From the NCBI GenBank assembly GCA_022428205.1, contig JAKMCW010000093.1, positions 55,626 to 119,625 of the forward strand: a stretch of DNA of 64,000 nt, written 5' to 3'. The position numbers were made by a program, and so were the translations under genes. Of the stretch, positions 21,924-31,282 are shown piece by piece. The notes below the pieces were generated by a model, which did no database searches, had not been told where the DNA came from, and was given only the letters and a program-made list of their open reading frames with translations. The stretch is from Flavobacteriales bacterium. GTDB taxonomy: Bacteria; Bacteroidota; Bacteroidia; Flavobacteriales_D; Sanyastnellaceae. Positions within the stretch are counted from its first letter, which is position 1. Every line of letters begins with the position of its first letter.

Positions 21924-23138
21924 ATGCGCATCCTCCAACTTTCACACAAGCCCCCGAGGCCTGCATTGGACGGAGGCTGCCTCGCCATCGATGCCATTAC
22001 GACAGGTTTGCTCAACAGTGGCGCCCGGGTAAAAGTGCTGGCGGCCATCACGCACAAGCACCCCTTGGTGCTCGACGAACTGGACAGCGAGTACCTCAAG
22101 CGGACAGACCTTGAGGGCGTAGTGCTCGATACCGGCCTCGACATCCGGGACGCTTACATGGCCTTGCTCAATGGGGATTCCTACAACATCTCCCGATTTT
22201 ACAGCCACCAGTATGCGATGGTCCTCAAAAAGGTGTTGTCCAGGGAAAGGTTCGATGTTGTCCACCTCGAGAGCTTGTACACCACCCCTTACATCGAGAC
22301 GATTCGCAACCACGCCCCTACCGCCTTGGTGTCGCTCAGAAGCCACAACCATGAGTACCAGATTTGGGAGCAACGCTATCGGGCGACGCGCAACCCTTTT
22401 CACCGGTTGGTATTTCGCCACCTCTCAAAAACCTTAGAGCGCTACGAGAAGAGCGTATTGGACCTCGTGGACGCCATTGTCGCCATCAGTTCCAATGAAG
22501 GAGAAGGGTATCGCAAATGGGGTTTTACAGGCCCCATCCACGTCTCCGGCTTTGGCATTACCACCGAAACGAGAAAGGGAGAAGATGTGGTGCGACCGAT
22601 ACCGCCCAAAGGTGCCATGAAGATGTACCATCTCGGTGCCATGGATTGGGGCCCGAACCGCGAGGGCGTCGAGTGGTTCATCAGCGAAGTCTGGCCTGAG
22701 ATCTTACAGGCCCACCCCAAGGCCGAGTTCCACCTCGCCGGTCGTGGCCTCTCGCCCGAAAGTTGGGCAGTAGTGCCGGGCGTTTTCAACCACGGAGAAG
22801 TCCCGGATGCTGCGGCCTTTGCAGATGGCTTCGACCTTTTGGTGGTGCCCTTGCTCAGGGGAGCTGGCATCCGCGTGAAAATTGTAGAGTCGATGAGCCT
22901 TGGCATCCCAGTGGCGAGCACGACGACCGGCTTAAGCGGCTTGGACCTGCAAGACCATGAATGCGTCATCCAAGCGGCGCCTGAGCGGCTGGCCGCAGCA
23001 TTGGTTGAATTGATTGAACACCCTGAAAGGCTCGCGACCCTGTCTGAAAAAGGTAGGCATATTGCCCAAACGGCTTTCGACAAGGACACCATTGGAACCG
23101 CATTGCTGGATTTCTATCGTGAACATGTCAGAATCTGA
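21924..23138 (+). CDS. Glycosyltransferase (group 1/GT4-like)
   Basis: MRILQLSHKPPRPALDGGCLAIDAI...LRGAGIRVKIVESMSLGIPVASTTTGLSGL. Confidence 0.85.
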   Translation: MRILQLSHKPPRPALDGGCLAIDAITTGLLNSGARVKVLAAITHKHPLVLDELDSEYLKRTDLEGVVLDTGLDIRDAYMALLNGDSYNISRFYSHQYAMVLKKVLSRERFDVVHLESLYTTPYIETIRNHAPTALVSLRSHNHEYQIWEQRYRATRNPFHRLVFRHLSKTLERYEKSVLDLVDAIVAISSNEGEGYRKWGFTGPIHVSGFGITTETRKGEDVVRPIPPKGAMKMYHLGAMDWGPNREGVEWFISEVWPEILQAHPKAEFHLAGRGLSPESWAVVPGVFNHGEVPDAAAFADGFDLLVVPLLRGAGIRVKIVESMSLGIPVASTTTGLSGLDLQDHECVIQAAPERLAAALVELIEHPERLATLSEKGRHIAQTAFDKDTIGTALLDFYREHVRI

Positions 23139-24357
23139 CGCCAAGCCAAGACTGGCGGTCCTCACGCCTCGATTCCCGCTCCCCCTCAACAAAGGGGACC
23201 GCTTGAGGATCTACCACCAACTGGCTGTGCTTCACGAACGGTTTGAAGTGGACCTGCATTGTCTGAGTTTTCGCGCCGTTAACGACGCTGAAATCGCTGC
23301 CCTTAAGCAACGTTGCAATACCCTCACTGTGCACCGGCTCAATCTGGTGAAAGCCGCATTTCGCATGAGCTGGTCGCTCTTTTCACGGCGTCCTTTTCAG
23401 GTGCTGCTGTTCACGGAGCGCAGTCTGATTAGGAAGATTCGGCAAGAGATCATGGGGAGGTCTCCCGATGTGTTGCTCGCGCAAATGGTCAGGACGGCAG
23501 AATACGTCAAGGACCTCGACGCCGTACCGCACATATTGGACATCATGGACACGCTGCATGCTGGGGCGGAACGCGAGGCCGAACGTGCGCCATGGTGGAA
23601 GCGTCCCCTGCTGAGAGAAGAAGGACGGAGGCTCCTGCGGTATGAGCACCGAATGCCGCATTATTTCGATGCCTGCACCATCATTTCAGAACAAGACAGG
23701 ACATTGCTGCCGCACCCTGACCGCTCGGAAGTGCATATCGTTCCCAACGGCGTAGATGCTGCTTTTTTCAGCCCTTCGAACGACATCCTGCCTATCGAGA
23801 CAGAATCCGAACCGTTTGACGTCGCCTTTTGTGGCAACCTCGGCTACGCCCCCAACATCGTGGCCGCTCGATTTCTCGCTGAAGATGTCGCGCCCTGCTT
23901 CGAGCAAATGGCAGGACGACCATTGAAGGTGTTGATTTGCGGCGCCCAGCCTGCACCTGCTGTCAAAGCCCTTTCCGGGCGAAACGTGAAGGTGATTGGC
24001 AATGTGGCGGATATCCGTTCTGCCTATCTCGCCGCTCCCATTTTTATCGCGCCCATGCTGGTTAATACAGGACTGCAGAACAAGCTGCTTGAAGCCATGT
24101 CCTTGGAACGAGCGTGTATCACGACACCACGCGCCCTGGCTGCCTTGGGGTGCAATGTGGGAGATGCCGTAGCCACCGCTGAAGATGCTCCGTCCTTTGC
24201 CCAGGGCATTCAAGGGATGCTGGGGGATCCCGAGCGCTGCAAGACCATGGGCGAGGCCGCATCTGCCATTGTTCAAGAGCGGTTTACCTGGCATGCCGCT
24301 TCTGTGACCTTGGTTGCTTTACTCGAAAAGCATGCAGACGCCGCGCAAAACACCTGA
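23125..24357 (+). CDS. Glycosyltransferase (group 1/GT4-like, TIGR03087-like)
   Basis: LTPRFPLPLNKGDRLRIYHQLAVLHERFEVDLHCLSF...APMLVNTGLQNKLLEAMSLERACITT; 14-nt overlap with preceding gene. Confidence 0.85.
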   Translation: MSESDAKPRLAVLTPRFPLPLNKGDRLRIYHQLAVLHERFEVDLHCLSFRAVNDAEIAALKQRCNTLTVHRLNLVKAAFRMSWSLFSRRPFQVLLFTERSLIRKIRQEIMGRSPDVLLAQMVRTAEYVKDLDAVPHILDIMDTLHAGAEREAERAPWWKRPLLREEGRRLLRYEHRMPHYFDACTIISEQDRTLLPHPDRSEVHIVPNGVDAAFFSPSNDILPIETESEPFDVAFCGNLGYAPNIVAARFLAEDVAPCFEQMAGRPLKVLICGAQPAPAVKALSGRNVKVIGNVADIRSAYLAAPIFIAPMLVNTGLQNKLLEAMSLERACITTPRALAALGCNVGDAVATAEDAPSFAQGIQGMLGDPERCKTMGEAASAIVQERFTWHAASVTLVALLEKHADAAQNT

Positions 24358-24367
24358 CTGCAGGCCT

Positions 24368-24375
24368 TATTTTTG
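24368..24375 (+). promoter_or_regulatory. -7 box (TATTTTTG), 5 nt before ATG
   Basis: Exact TAnnTTTG. Confidence 0.5.
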
Positions 24376-24380
24376 TTTTT

Positions 24381-25283
24381 ATGAGCAAGGCAATACCTGT
24401 CCTGAATGCCGCGGACTTCCTCGCGGGAGACGCGGACACCCAAATGCAATTCGCCAAGGATCTGAGAACGGCCTTTGAAACCTATGGTTTTGTGACCCTC
24501 GAAGGTCACGGACTGGAAGACGTCCACATCCAGGAAGCGTACTCCAGTGCAGAACGGTTCTTTGGGCTTCCCGAAGACCGAAAAAAAGCCGCAAGCATTG
24601 CAGGGGTTGGCGGAAACTTTGGTTACACGCCATTTGGGCAAGAGCACGCCAAGGATGACGCCCGCGCTGACCTGAAAGAATTCTTCCATTTCGCCCAAAC
24701 GCGTTACACCCAGCCCGAATGTGCGGAAGTCCCTGCCTTCATTACCTCAGGGCGACGGCTGTACGCCGAGCTCGAGGCATTGGCCGCCCGGCTCATGGAG
24801 GCCGTGGCCCTCTCACTGGACCTGGACCGCCAATATTTCGCCGACCACGTAGAGGGAGGCAACAGCATCCTGCGCGTGCTGCACTACCCCCCTGCCCCTG
24901 ATGCGCCCAACGATGCGCCGCGCGCAGGAAGCCATGAGGACATCAACCTGATCACGTTGCTGGTGGGCAGTTCTGCAGACGGATTGGAAGTGTTGGACAA
25001 AGAAGGCGACTGGATTCCGGTGCAAGCGCACGCCCGCAACCTCACCGTGAACGTGGGCGATATGCTACAGAATCTCACGGGCGGTGTTTTGCGGTCTACA
25101 ACCCACAGGGTCGTGCTCCCTCCAGGTCCGCAGCGCAACCAATCGCGTTACAGCCTTCCTTTTTTCCTGCACCCCACTGGGCCGATGCCCCTCGACCCCA
25201 TCATGGGCGATGCATCAGCTTACCCAGTATGGACAGCCGCTGAATTTTTGGACCACAGGCTCAAGGAAATAGGTCTCAAATAA
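24381..25283 (+). CDS. Isopenicillin N synthase-like 2OG-Fe(II) oxygenase
   Basis: AFETYGFVTLEGHGLED...GSHEDINLITLLVGSSADGLEVLDKEGDWIPV...VNVGDMLQNLTGGVLRSTTHRVV. Confidence 0.88.
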   Translation: MSKAIPVLNAADFLAGDADTQMQFAKDLRTAFETYGFVTLEGHGLEDVHIQEAYSSAERFFGLPEDRKKAASIAGVGGNFGYTPFGQEHAKDDARADLKEFFHFAQTRYTQPECAEVPAFITSGRRLYAELEALAARLMEAVALSLDLDRQYFADHVEGGNSILRVLHYPPAPDAPNDAPRAGSHEDINLITLLVGSSADGLEVLDKEGDWIPVQAHARNLTVNVGDMLQNLTGGVLRSTTHRVVLPPGPQRNQSRYSLPFFLHPTGPMPLDPIMGDASAYPVWTAAEFLDHRLKEIGLK

Positions 25284-25286
25284 GTC

Positions 25287-25850
25287 ATGCTGAATATGTC
25301 ACCTTGGCCCTGGTACATCACCGGGCCCATCATTTCAGTTGTGATGATGGCCCTGCTGCTTCTTGGCCGCAGGTTTGGATTGAGCTCCAACTTGAAGACG
25401 ATGTGCACCATCGCCGGTGCAGCCAAGCTATCTGATTACTTCCGTTTTGACTGGAAGGCACAATCATGGAACCTCGTTTTTGTGCTGGGAACTGTCGGCG
25501 GCGGGGCGATTGCTCGGTTTATCCTCCTCGCACCAGGCCCTGTGAACCTCAACCCTGACACGGTCAAAGTATTGCAGTCCATGAATATCGGTGACGCAGA
25601 CAGCGCCTTCGCACCGGCCGTCTTGTTCGGTCCCGAAGCCTGGAGCAATCCTTTGGCCGTATTGGTCCTAGTGCTGGGTGGTGTATTGGTCGGGTTCGGC
25701 ACCCGTTGGGCCAATGGTTGTACCAGTGGTCATGCCATCAGTGGCCTGAGTGCCCTTCAATGGCCGAGCCTCATCGCCGTCGTTGGCTTTTTCATTGGCG
25801 GACTTGCCGTGAGCCATTTTGTCCTTCCAATTTTGCTTCCAGCACTCTGA
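25287..25850 (+). CDS. YeeE/YedE family membrane protein (first half)
   Basis: VLVLGGVLVGFGTRWANGCTSGHAISGLSALQWPSLIAVVGFFIGGL. Confidence 0.85.
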   Translation: MLNMSPWPWYITGPIISVVMMALLLLGRRFGLSSNLKTMCTIAGAAKLSDYFRFDWKAQSWNLVFVLGTVGGGAIARFILLAPGPVNLNPDTVKVLQSMNIGDADSAFAPAVLFGPEAWSNPLAVLVLVLGGVLVGFGTRWANGCTSGHAISGLSALQWPSLIAVVGFFIGGLAVSHFVLPILLPAL

Positions 25851-25851
25851 C

Positions 25852-26259
25852 ATGTTCCGCGTCTTACTGCTCGGTCTTCTCTTCGGCATCACGCTCACGA
25901 TGGGCGAGGTGATCAGTTGGTTCCGCATCCAAGAAATGTTTCTCTTCGATTCGTTTCACATGTATGGGGTGATTGGCGGCGCTATCGCCTTTGGTGTGCT
26001 GTTCAACTTAGCGGCCCGACGCTTTGGCTGGCATGCTGAAACCGGCAAACCGCTCGATATACACCAATACGAAATTGGTTGGAAGCGCTACCTCTTTGGC
26101 GGAACGGTTTTCGGGATGGGCTGGGCCATCACAGGAGCCTGCCCCGGCCCTTTGTTCATCACCTTGGGTGCAGGCTACTGGCCGATCGCCCTGGCCATTT
26201 TAGGTGCCCTTGGCGGCACTTTGCTCTACGGGATTCTGCAGAAACACCTCCCGCACTGA
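25852..26259 (+). CDS. YeeE/YedE (DUF6691-like) membrane protein (second half)
   Basis: LFGGTVFGMGWAITGACPGPLFITLGAGYWPIALAILGALGGTLLYG; starts 2 nt after upstream stop. Confidence 0.85.
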   Translation: MFRVLLLGLLFGITLTMGEVISWFRIQEMFLFDSFHMYGVIGGAIAFGVLFNLAARRFGWHAETGKPLDIHQYEIGWKRYLFGGTVFGMGWAITGACPGPLFITLGAGYWPIALAILGALGGTLLYGILQKHLPH

Positions 26260-26354
26260 CATTCGTGCTGAAGCGATAGGTTTTCTTAAGACATACCGCT
26301 GTACCATCTTTTCCTTTCTGGGGTTATTTCGGTAAGTCAACCGCAAACTCCAAG

Positions 26355-27869
26355 ATGGAAAAAACACTGCTGCACACTGTCATCCTCTCCCTTTGCTCTG
26401 GCCTCGCCGGAGGTGCATTTGTCTGGGCATTGACCGCCTCTCAGCGCTCCGAAGTTCCAGCAACAGCCAACGCGTTGCCCGCCCTCTACCTGCCTGCCTC
26501 AGCCGCCTCCGCTACCGCGCCTCCCACACCCCCCAGCAAGGAGGCTCCGCTGACCACCGGCCTCTCTGATTTTAGATCCGCAGCAAGCGACGCATTGGAT
26601 GCGGTTGTGCATGTGCGCACATCGCGCACTGTGACCCCGAAATACGGATGGTACGATTGGTCTGGATTGTTCCAAACACCGGCGCCACAACAGGTGCCAT
26701 CCGGCTCTGGAAGCGGCGTCATTCTGTCAGAAGCGGGGTATATCATTACCAACCACCACGTCATCAATGGGGCAGATGTCATCGAAGTAGGCCTGAATGA
26801 CAACCGCACCCTGAAGGCTGAACTCGTCGGAACAGACCCCACGACAGACATTGCCGTTCTCAAGATCAGCACCGAAGGGCTCAGCACCCTTGACTGGGGC
26901 GATAGCGACGCCGTACAAGTTGGTGATTGGGTGCTCGCAGTGGGCAACCCCTTTGATCTCACCAGCACGGTGACGGCAGGCATTGTATCGGCCAAGGCGC
27001 GCGACATTCAGCTCCTCAAGCCCGACTTCGACCGGTCGTTGTTTCCCGTCGAGAGCTTCATCCAAACCGATGCAGCGGTGAACCCAGGGAACAGCGGAGG
27101 CGCCCTAGTGGATGCTCAAGGAGCGCTGATCGGGATCAACACCGCCATTGCTTCGAGGACGGGCAGTTACACGGGCTATGCCTTTGCCGTCCCGGCCAAC
27201 CTGGCCCAGAAAGTGGCCCGAGACTTGATCGAGTTTGGCAACGTACAGCGCGCCTTTTTGGGCGTCAACATCCGTCCAGTCGACGAAGACATCGCTGATG
27301 AACTGGCCCTTCCTGAGGTATCGGGCGTCTTGGTCGCAGGCGTAACGGACGGCAGTGGGGCGCGCAATGCCGGAATGGAACCTGGCGATGTGATCGTCTC
27401 GGTGGGAGGCACGCCCACCCCAACTGTACCGCAACTGCTCGAGCGGGTGAACCGATACCGCCCGGGACAATCTGCCTTGGTCCAAGTGTGGCGACACGGA
27501 CAACTGCGCCAACTCGACGTTGAATTGGGCGCCAAAGACGGGGTGTTGGCATCGGTGCCCTCTGAACCGGACAGCAAGCTGAGTAATGCAAGTGAGGCGG
27601 ACAAAGCTGAGGCCTGGGGCGGAACCGTTCAAGCGGCATCAGGCGGAGAAGAAGGGGTCACGGTCAGAGATGCTGGGCAGGGGGCCATGTCGCGAGCCGG
27701 AGTTGAAGAAGGCACTACCATCGTCTCTGTCAATGGCACTCCAACACCCGACCTGTCCGCATTCAAAACAGCCAAGGCCAAGGCCGAATCCAGCGGTCAG
27801 AAGGGCATTCTGCTTGAGGCGATCAATGCCGATGGAGAGACGGTTTGGTACGGCCTCAGTGCACGCTAA
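26355..27869 (+). CDS. Do/DegQ-like periplasmic serine protease with PDZ domains
   Basis: SGVILSEAGYIITNHHVINGAD, TTDIAVLKI, NPGNSGGALVDAQGALIGINTAI; two PDZ-like segments. Confidence 0.93.
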   Translation: MEKTLLHTVILSLCSGLAGGAFVWALTASQRSEVPATANALPALYLPASAASATAPPTPPSKEAPLTTGLSDFRSAASDALDAVVHVRTSRTVTPKYGWYDWSGLFQTPAPQQVPSGSGSGVILSEAGYIITNHHVINGADVIEVGLNDNRTLKAELVGTDPTTDIAVLKISTEGLSTLDWGDSDAVQVGDWVLAVGNPFDLTSTVTAGIVSAKARDIQLLKPDFDRSLFPVESFIQTDAAVNPGNSGGALVDAQGALIGINTAIASRTGSYTGYAFAVPANLAQKVARDLIEFGNVQRAFLGVNIRPVDEDIADELALPEVSGVLVAGVTDGSGARNAGMEPGDVIVSVGGTPTPTVPQLLERVNRYRPGQSALVQVWRHGQLRQLDVELGAKDGVLASVPSEPDSKLSNASEADKAEAWGGTVQAASGGEEGVTVRDAGQGAMSRAGVEEGTTIVSVNGTPTPDLSAFKTAKAKAESSGQKGILLEAINADGETVWYGLSAR

Positions 27870-27916
27870 GCCCCCTGTGCCTGGGCCTCTTCTTTTTCTC
27901 CCTTATCTTCTTGGTG

Positions 27917-28543
27917 ATGGCGTCGCGCTCCTATTCTCTCCCGCTTTTCCCTCTGGGCATATTCCTGCTGCCAGGAGAGCGCACGGGCCTGCACATCTTC
28001 GAGCCCCGGTACCGCCAATTGGTGGCTGAGTTGGAAGCGGCCCTCACCACAGGTCAGGAGGAAGCCAACCGGTTTGGTATTCCCTTCCATTTCGAAGACG
28101 TCACGGCGCGCACAGGTTGTCTTGCACGTTTGGTGGAAGTCAAAAAAGTCCACCCAGGTGGACGCAAGGACATTGTGGTCGAATGCGTGGGCCATTTCGA
28201 AGCCACGCGTTTTCTCAAGGTTGCCGACCCCAAATTGTACCCCAGCGGTGAGGTCATCGAGCGCGACATGCGGCTCTCACAGCCCCTGTCCGCCCCCCAA
28301 AAGGACGCCGTCAGGAACATCAAGACCCTGCTCGGACAAAGGCCGGACGTCGATGTGAGCCTCCTTGCTAGCCATACCATTCAAGACCTCACCAGTTGGC
28401 TCGGACTCCCCCCTGCCCAGAAGCACCGGCTGCTCGTCTCAAGCGGTGAAAAGCGGACCGCTTTTTTGGATGGTGTACTGCGTTGGACCACGCTTGTGCT
28501 TCAACAGGAGGTACATATCAAGGACGGGTTCTTCCCAAATTAA
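27917..28543 (+). CDS. Stand-alone LON substrate-binding (N) domain protein
   Basis: SLPLFPLGIFLLPGERTGLHIFEPRYRQLVAELE. Confidence 0.85.
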   Translation: MASRSYSLPLFPLGIFLLPGERTGLHIFEPRYRQLVAELEAALTTGQEEANRFGIPFHFEDVTARTGCLARLVEVKKVHPGGRKDIVVECVGHFEATRFLKVADPKLYPSGEVIERDMRLSQPLSAPQKDAVRNIKTLLGQRPDVDVSLLASHTIQDLTSWLGLPPAQKHRLLVSSGEKRTAFLDGVLRWTTLVLQQEVHIKDGFFPN

Positions 28544-28580
28544 ACTACGGCATAGCAGGGCTCAGGTTATCTTCGTGTTT

Positions 28581-29459
28581 ATGCAAAGCTTGCACAACAT
28601 GAACACGTCCCCCCGGACGTTCTCGGTGCTCCCTATCGCCATGGTAATCTGCCTCTCTGTGGCCTTGATTGGATGTCAAGAAGGCACTGGATCCTGGGAA
28701 ATCGGTGACTACCAAGACCCCTTGCACCCACAGTACATGGCAACACCCACCGTGTTGCACTTCCCCGATTCCGGGGCCGTGTATCTCGAGGAAGCGGAAT
28801 ATGCTTCTTTCAAGGAGGACCTTTTCGGCTTCATGGACTCCAACAACCAATCAGAATACGAGCGCCATTTCAGGGATTACTATCTCCCAGAGACTTTTCC
28901 GACAGACTCCGTTTTTGACCTCTATGTCCGCATGTGGGGACAATGGGACAGCATCGGGGTGTCCACGCGTTTTGACCACTGGAAGCTGTTGTACAGTTCA
29001 CCGTTTTATGAGGGCGAGGTGTACGACGTGGCCCTGGCCGAAGTGGAATTGCGGCACCACATGGTGTTCCAAAAGCGCTGGACTGGCAACTACAAAAACT
29101 TCGGACGTACGCTCGGAGAGCGCTATCCAGGCGCCCGCATCGAATACCTCGACACCACCTACGTCGAACCCTCAGGTGACACCATCTACAAGCGTCACAT
29201 CACAGCTGAAGCAGAGCGCTTGCTCTATGCCGTGAGGAGACATGGCGTTGATGGGCAGGAAGAAGACGGCATTCGTTGGCTCAATGATGGTTGGCAATTG
29301 GTGCCCAGCGTTGTGGCCATTATGGATTCCAGTGCCGTTGCCAAAGCCTTGGCTCACCAAGGTGAATTTGGCACATTGAAGGCCCCCGTGTCTCGGGCCG
29401 GTAAATGCCCTCAATGGAAATCGACATACCCAACGAGTGGGGTCGCCTCGAAGCCGTAG
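28581..29459 (+). CDS. Hypothetical lipoprotein
   Basis: Signal/lipobox ICLSVALIGCQE; no family recognised; 3' end overlaps the next gene. Confidence 0.65.
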   Translation: MQSLHNMNTSPRTFSVLPIAMVICLSVALIGCQEGTGSWEIGDYQDPLHPQYMATPTVLHFPDSGAVYLEEAEYASFKEDLFGFMDSNNQSEYERHFRDYYLPETFPTDSVFDLYVRMWGQWDSIGVSTRFDHWKLLYSSPFYEGEVYDVALAEVELRHHMVFQKRWTGNYKNFGRTLGERYPGARIEYLDTTYVEPSGDTIYKRHITAEAERLLYAVRRHGVDGQEEDGIRWLNDGWQLVPSVVAIMDSSAVAKALAHQGEFGTLKAPVSRAGKCPQWKSTYPTSGVASKP

Positions 29460-30310
29460 TGGTGGGACACGGAAGGTCCATGCCGCCGGCACCTACGTTG
29501 GATACTGCCTTTGACCCCACATCCAAGTGGCATTTGAGACAAGGGACCTATCCCCGACACGGGGAAGTCGCCGCCCAGCTGGACGCCTTGGCTGACACAC
29601 TGGCCCATGCGGGAGTTGAAGTCTTTCGCCCTGTCGATATTCCCGAACTCGAGCAGATTTTTGCCCGCGACGTTGGTTTGGTCGTCGACGGCACTTTCAT
29701 CAGGTCCAGGACCATTGAGGAACGGAAAGGCGAGTGGCAAGGTGTGGCCCCATTGCTAGAAGGGATGGATTGGGTGCAACTCCCCGACAACATTCAACTC
29801 GAAGGAGGAGATGTCATCGTGTTAGACGGTGCCCTGGCGGTTGGGGTGACCCAACGTCCCGAATGGAGCTCCTTAAAAGTGGCCCGTACCCTTCCCCCAG
29901 CATTGTCCTACCTCGCTGAGACTTTCCCCGACAGGGAGCTCATCGGCATCGAATTGCACAAGGACGATGAAGATCCGCTCAAATGTGCACTTCACCTCGA
30001 TTGCGCCTATATGCCTTTGGGCGGAGGAGAAGCGATTGTGTGTCCTGAAGCTTTTGTTGAAGAAGCGCAGTTCAACACCCTGATGAGCAGGCACTCCAAG
30101 TACGCAAGTGTCTCATTGTCAGAAGCTGCCGCACTCCAAAGCAACCTGCTGAGTATCGCCCCTGACACTGTGCTGATTGACCCACAATTCAAACGCCTCG
30201 GAACCATCCTTGCAGATTGGGGTTACACTTTGCTAGAAAGTCCGATGGACAAGGTGGGCAGAATGGGAGGTCTGTTCCGTTGCTCCACCCTGCCCCTCCA
30301 TCGATCATAA
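29405..30310 (+). CDS. Amidinotransferase/arginine deiminase-superfamily protein (DDAH-like)
   Basis: EWGRLEAVVVGHG...IFARDVGLVVDGTFIRS...NIQLEGGDVIVL...LHLDCAYMPLGGG...GGLFRCSTLPL (C-terminal Cys); start may be 29414. Confidence 0.82.
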   Translation: MPSMEIDIPNEWGRLEAVVVGHGRSMPPAPTLDTAFDPTSKWHLRQGTYPRHGEVAAQLDALADTLAHAGVEVFRPVDIPELEQIFARDVGLVVDGTFIRSRTIEERKGEWQGVAPLLEGMDWVQLPDNIQLEGGDVIVLDGALAVGVTQRPEWSSLKVARTLPPALSYLAETFPDRELIGIELHKDDEDPLKCALHLDCAYMPLGGGEAIVCPEAFVEEAQFNTLMSRHSKYASVSLSEAAALQSNLLSIAPDTVLIDPQFKRLGTILADWGYTLLESPMDKVGRMGGLFRCSTLPLHRS

Positions 30311-30320
30311 TTACATCAAC

Positions 30321-31280
30321 ATGCGTCCCGAAGGTTCACCCCCTCAACAATCCACGGATCTCGTCATGATGATCCGACCGGCCTCTTTTCGCCTCAATGA
30401 GGAAACAGCGGTCAACAATGCGTACCAGCAAAATGCGCCAGGTATAGAGGATGCTGTCGCGTTGGCGCAGGCCGAATTCGATGGTGTTGTATCCGCCCTC
30501 AGGGCTCATGGCGTGAGGGTTGCCGTTTACGACGATGATGCCGAGGCCGACACCCCAGACGCACTGTTCCCCAACAATTGGGTGAGCTTTCACCGAGATG
30601 GCCGAGTGGGCCTCTACCCCATGTTTGCACCGAACCGGCGCCGCGAACGCCGGGAATCATTGCTCCACAGCTTGAGCACGGACCACAACTTGGAACTGGA
30701 TGCCATTGTGGATTTCACCGAATTTGAAGCGCACAATGTCTTCCTCGAGGGCACCGGAAGCCTGATTCTCGATAGGGTCAACGGTACCGCATACGCCGCC
30801 ATAGGCCCAAGGACGGACGAGCAAGCCGTCGCCCACTTTTGCGAGGCATTTGACTACACGCCCCTGACCTTCGTGGCGCACCAAACATCCGGTGACACCG
30901 CTGCTCCCATTTACCACACCAACGTCATGCTCGCCATTGGCACAGATTGGGCGGTGGTGTGCCTGGACATCTTTTCAGAACACGGGGAGCGTGAGGGTGT
31001 CCTGAAGGCCCTTTCAGAAGGACGCAGCACCGTTGTTCAGATTTCGAAGGAACAGGTCAATGGCTTTGCCGGAAACGTGCTCGAAGTCTGCAATACCGCA
31101 GGTGAACGGCTGATCGCCATGTCTTCTGCAGCACACGGGGCCTTCACCCCGGAACAGCGCGCCGCATTGGAAAGCTGCGCCCCCCTCATCCACGCCCCCA
31201 TCCCCACCATCGAACGACTCGGTGGCGGCTCGGTACGCTGTATGCTGGCCGAAGTATTTCTCCCCCCCAACGCACATTGA
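30321..31280 (+). CDS. Arginine deiminase-related protein, CtlX-like
   Basis: MMIRPASFRLNEETAVNNAYQQ...DALFPNNWVSFHRDGRVGLYPMFAPNRRRERR...LGGGSVRCMLAEVFLPP. Confidence 0.85.
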   Translation: MRPEGSPPQQSTDLVMMIRPASFRLNEETAVNNAYQQNAPGIEDAVALAQAEFDGVVSALRAHGVRVAVYDDDAEADTPDALFPNNWVSFHRDGRVGLYPMFAPNRRRERRESLLHSLSTDHNLELDAIVDFTEFEAHNVFLEGTGSLILDRVNGTAYAAIGPRTDEQAVAHFCEAFDYTPLTFVAHQTSGDTAAPIYHTNVMLAIGTDWAVVCLDIFSEHGEREGVLKALSEGRSTVVQISKEQVNGFAGNVLEVCNTAGERLIAMSSAAHGAFTPEQRAALESCAPLIHAPIPTIERLGGGSVRCMLAEVFLPPNAH

Positions 31281-31282
31281 AC

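Noticed and set aside
20777-22144. 455-aa minus-strand ORF
   Set aside because: Antisense to lptF/G-like gene and the start of the glycosyltransferase gene; no domain signature.
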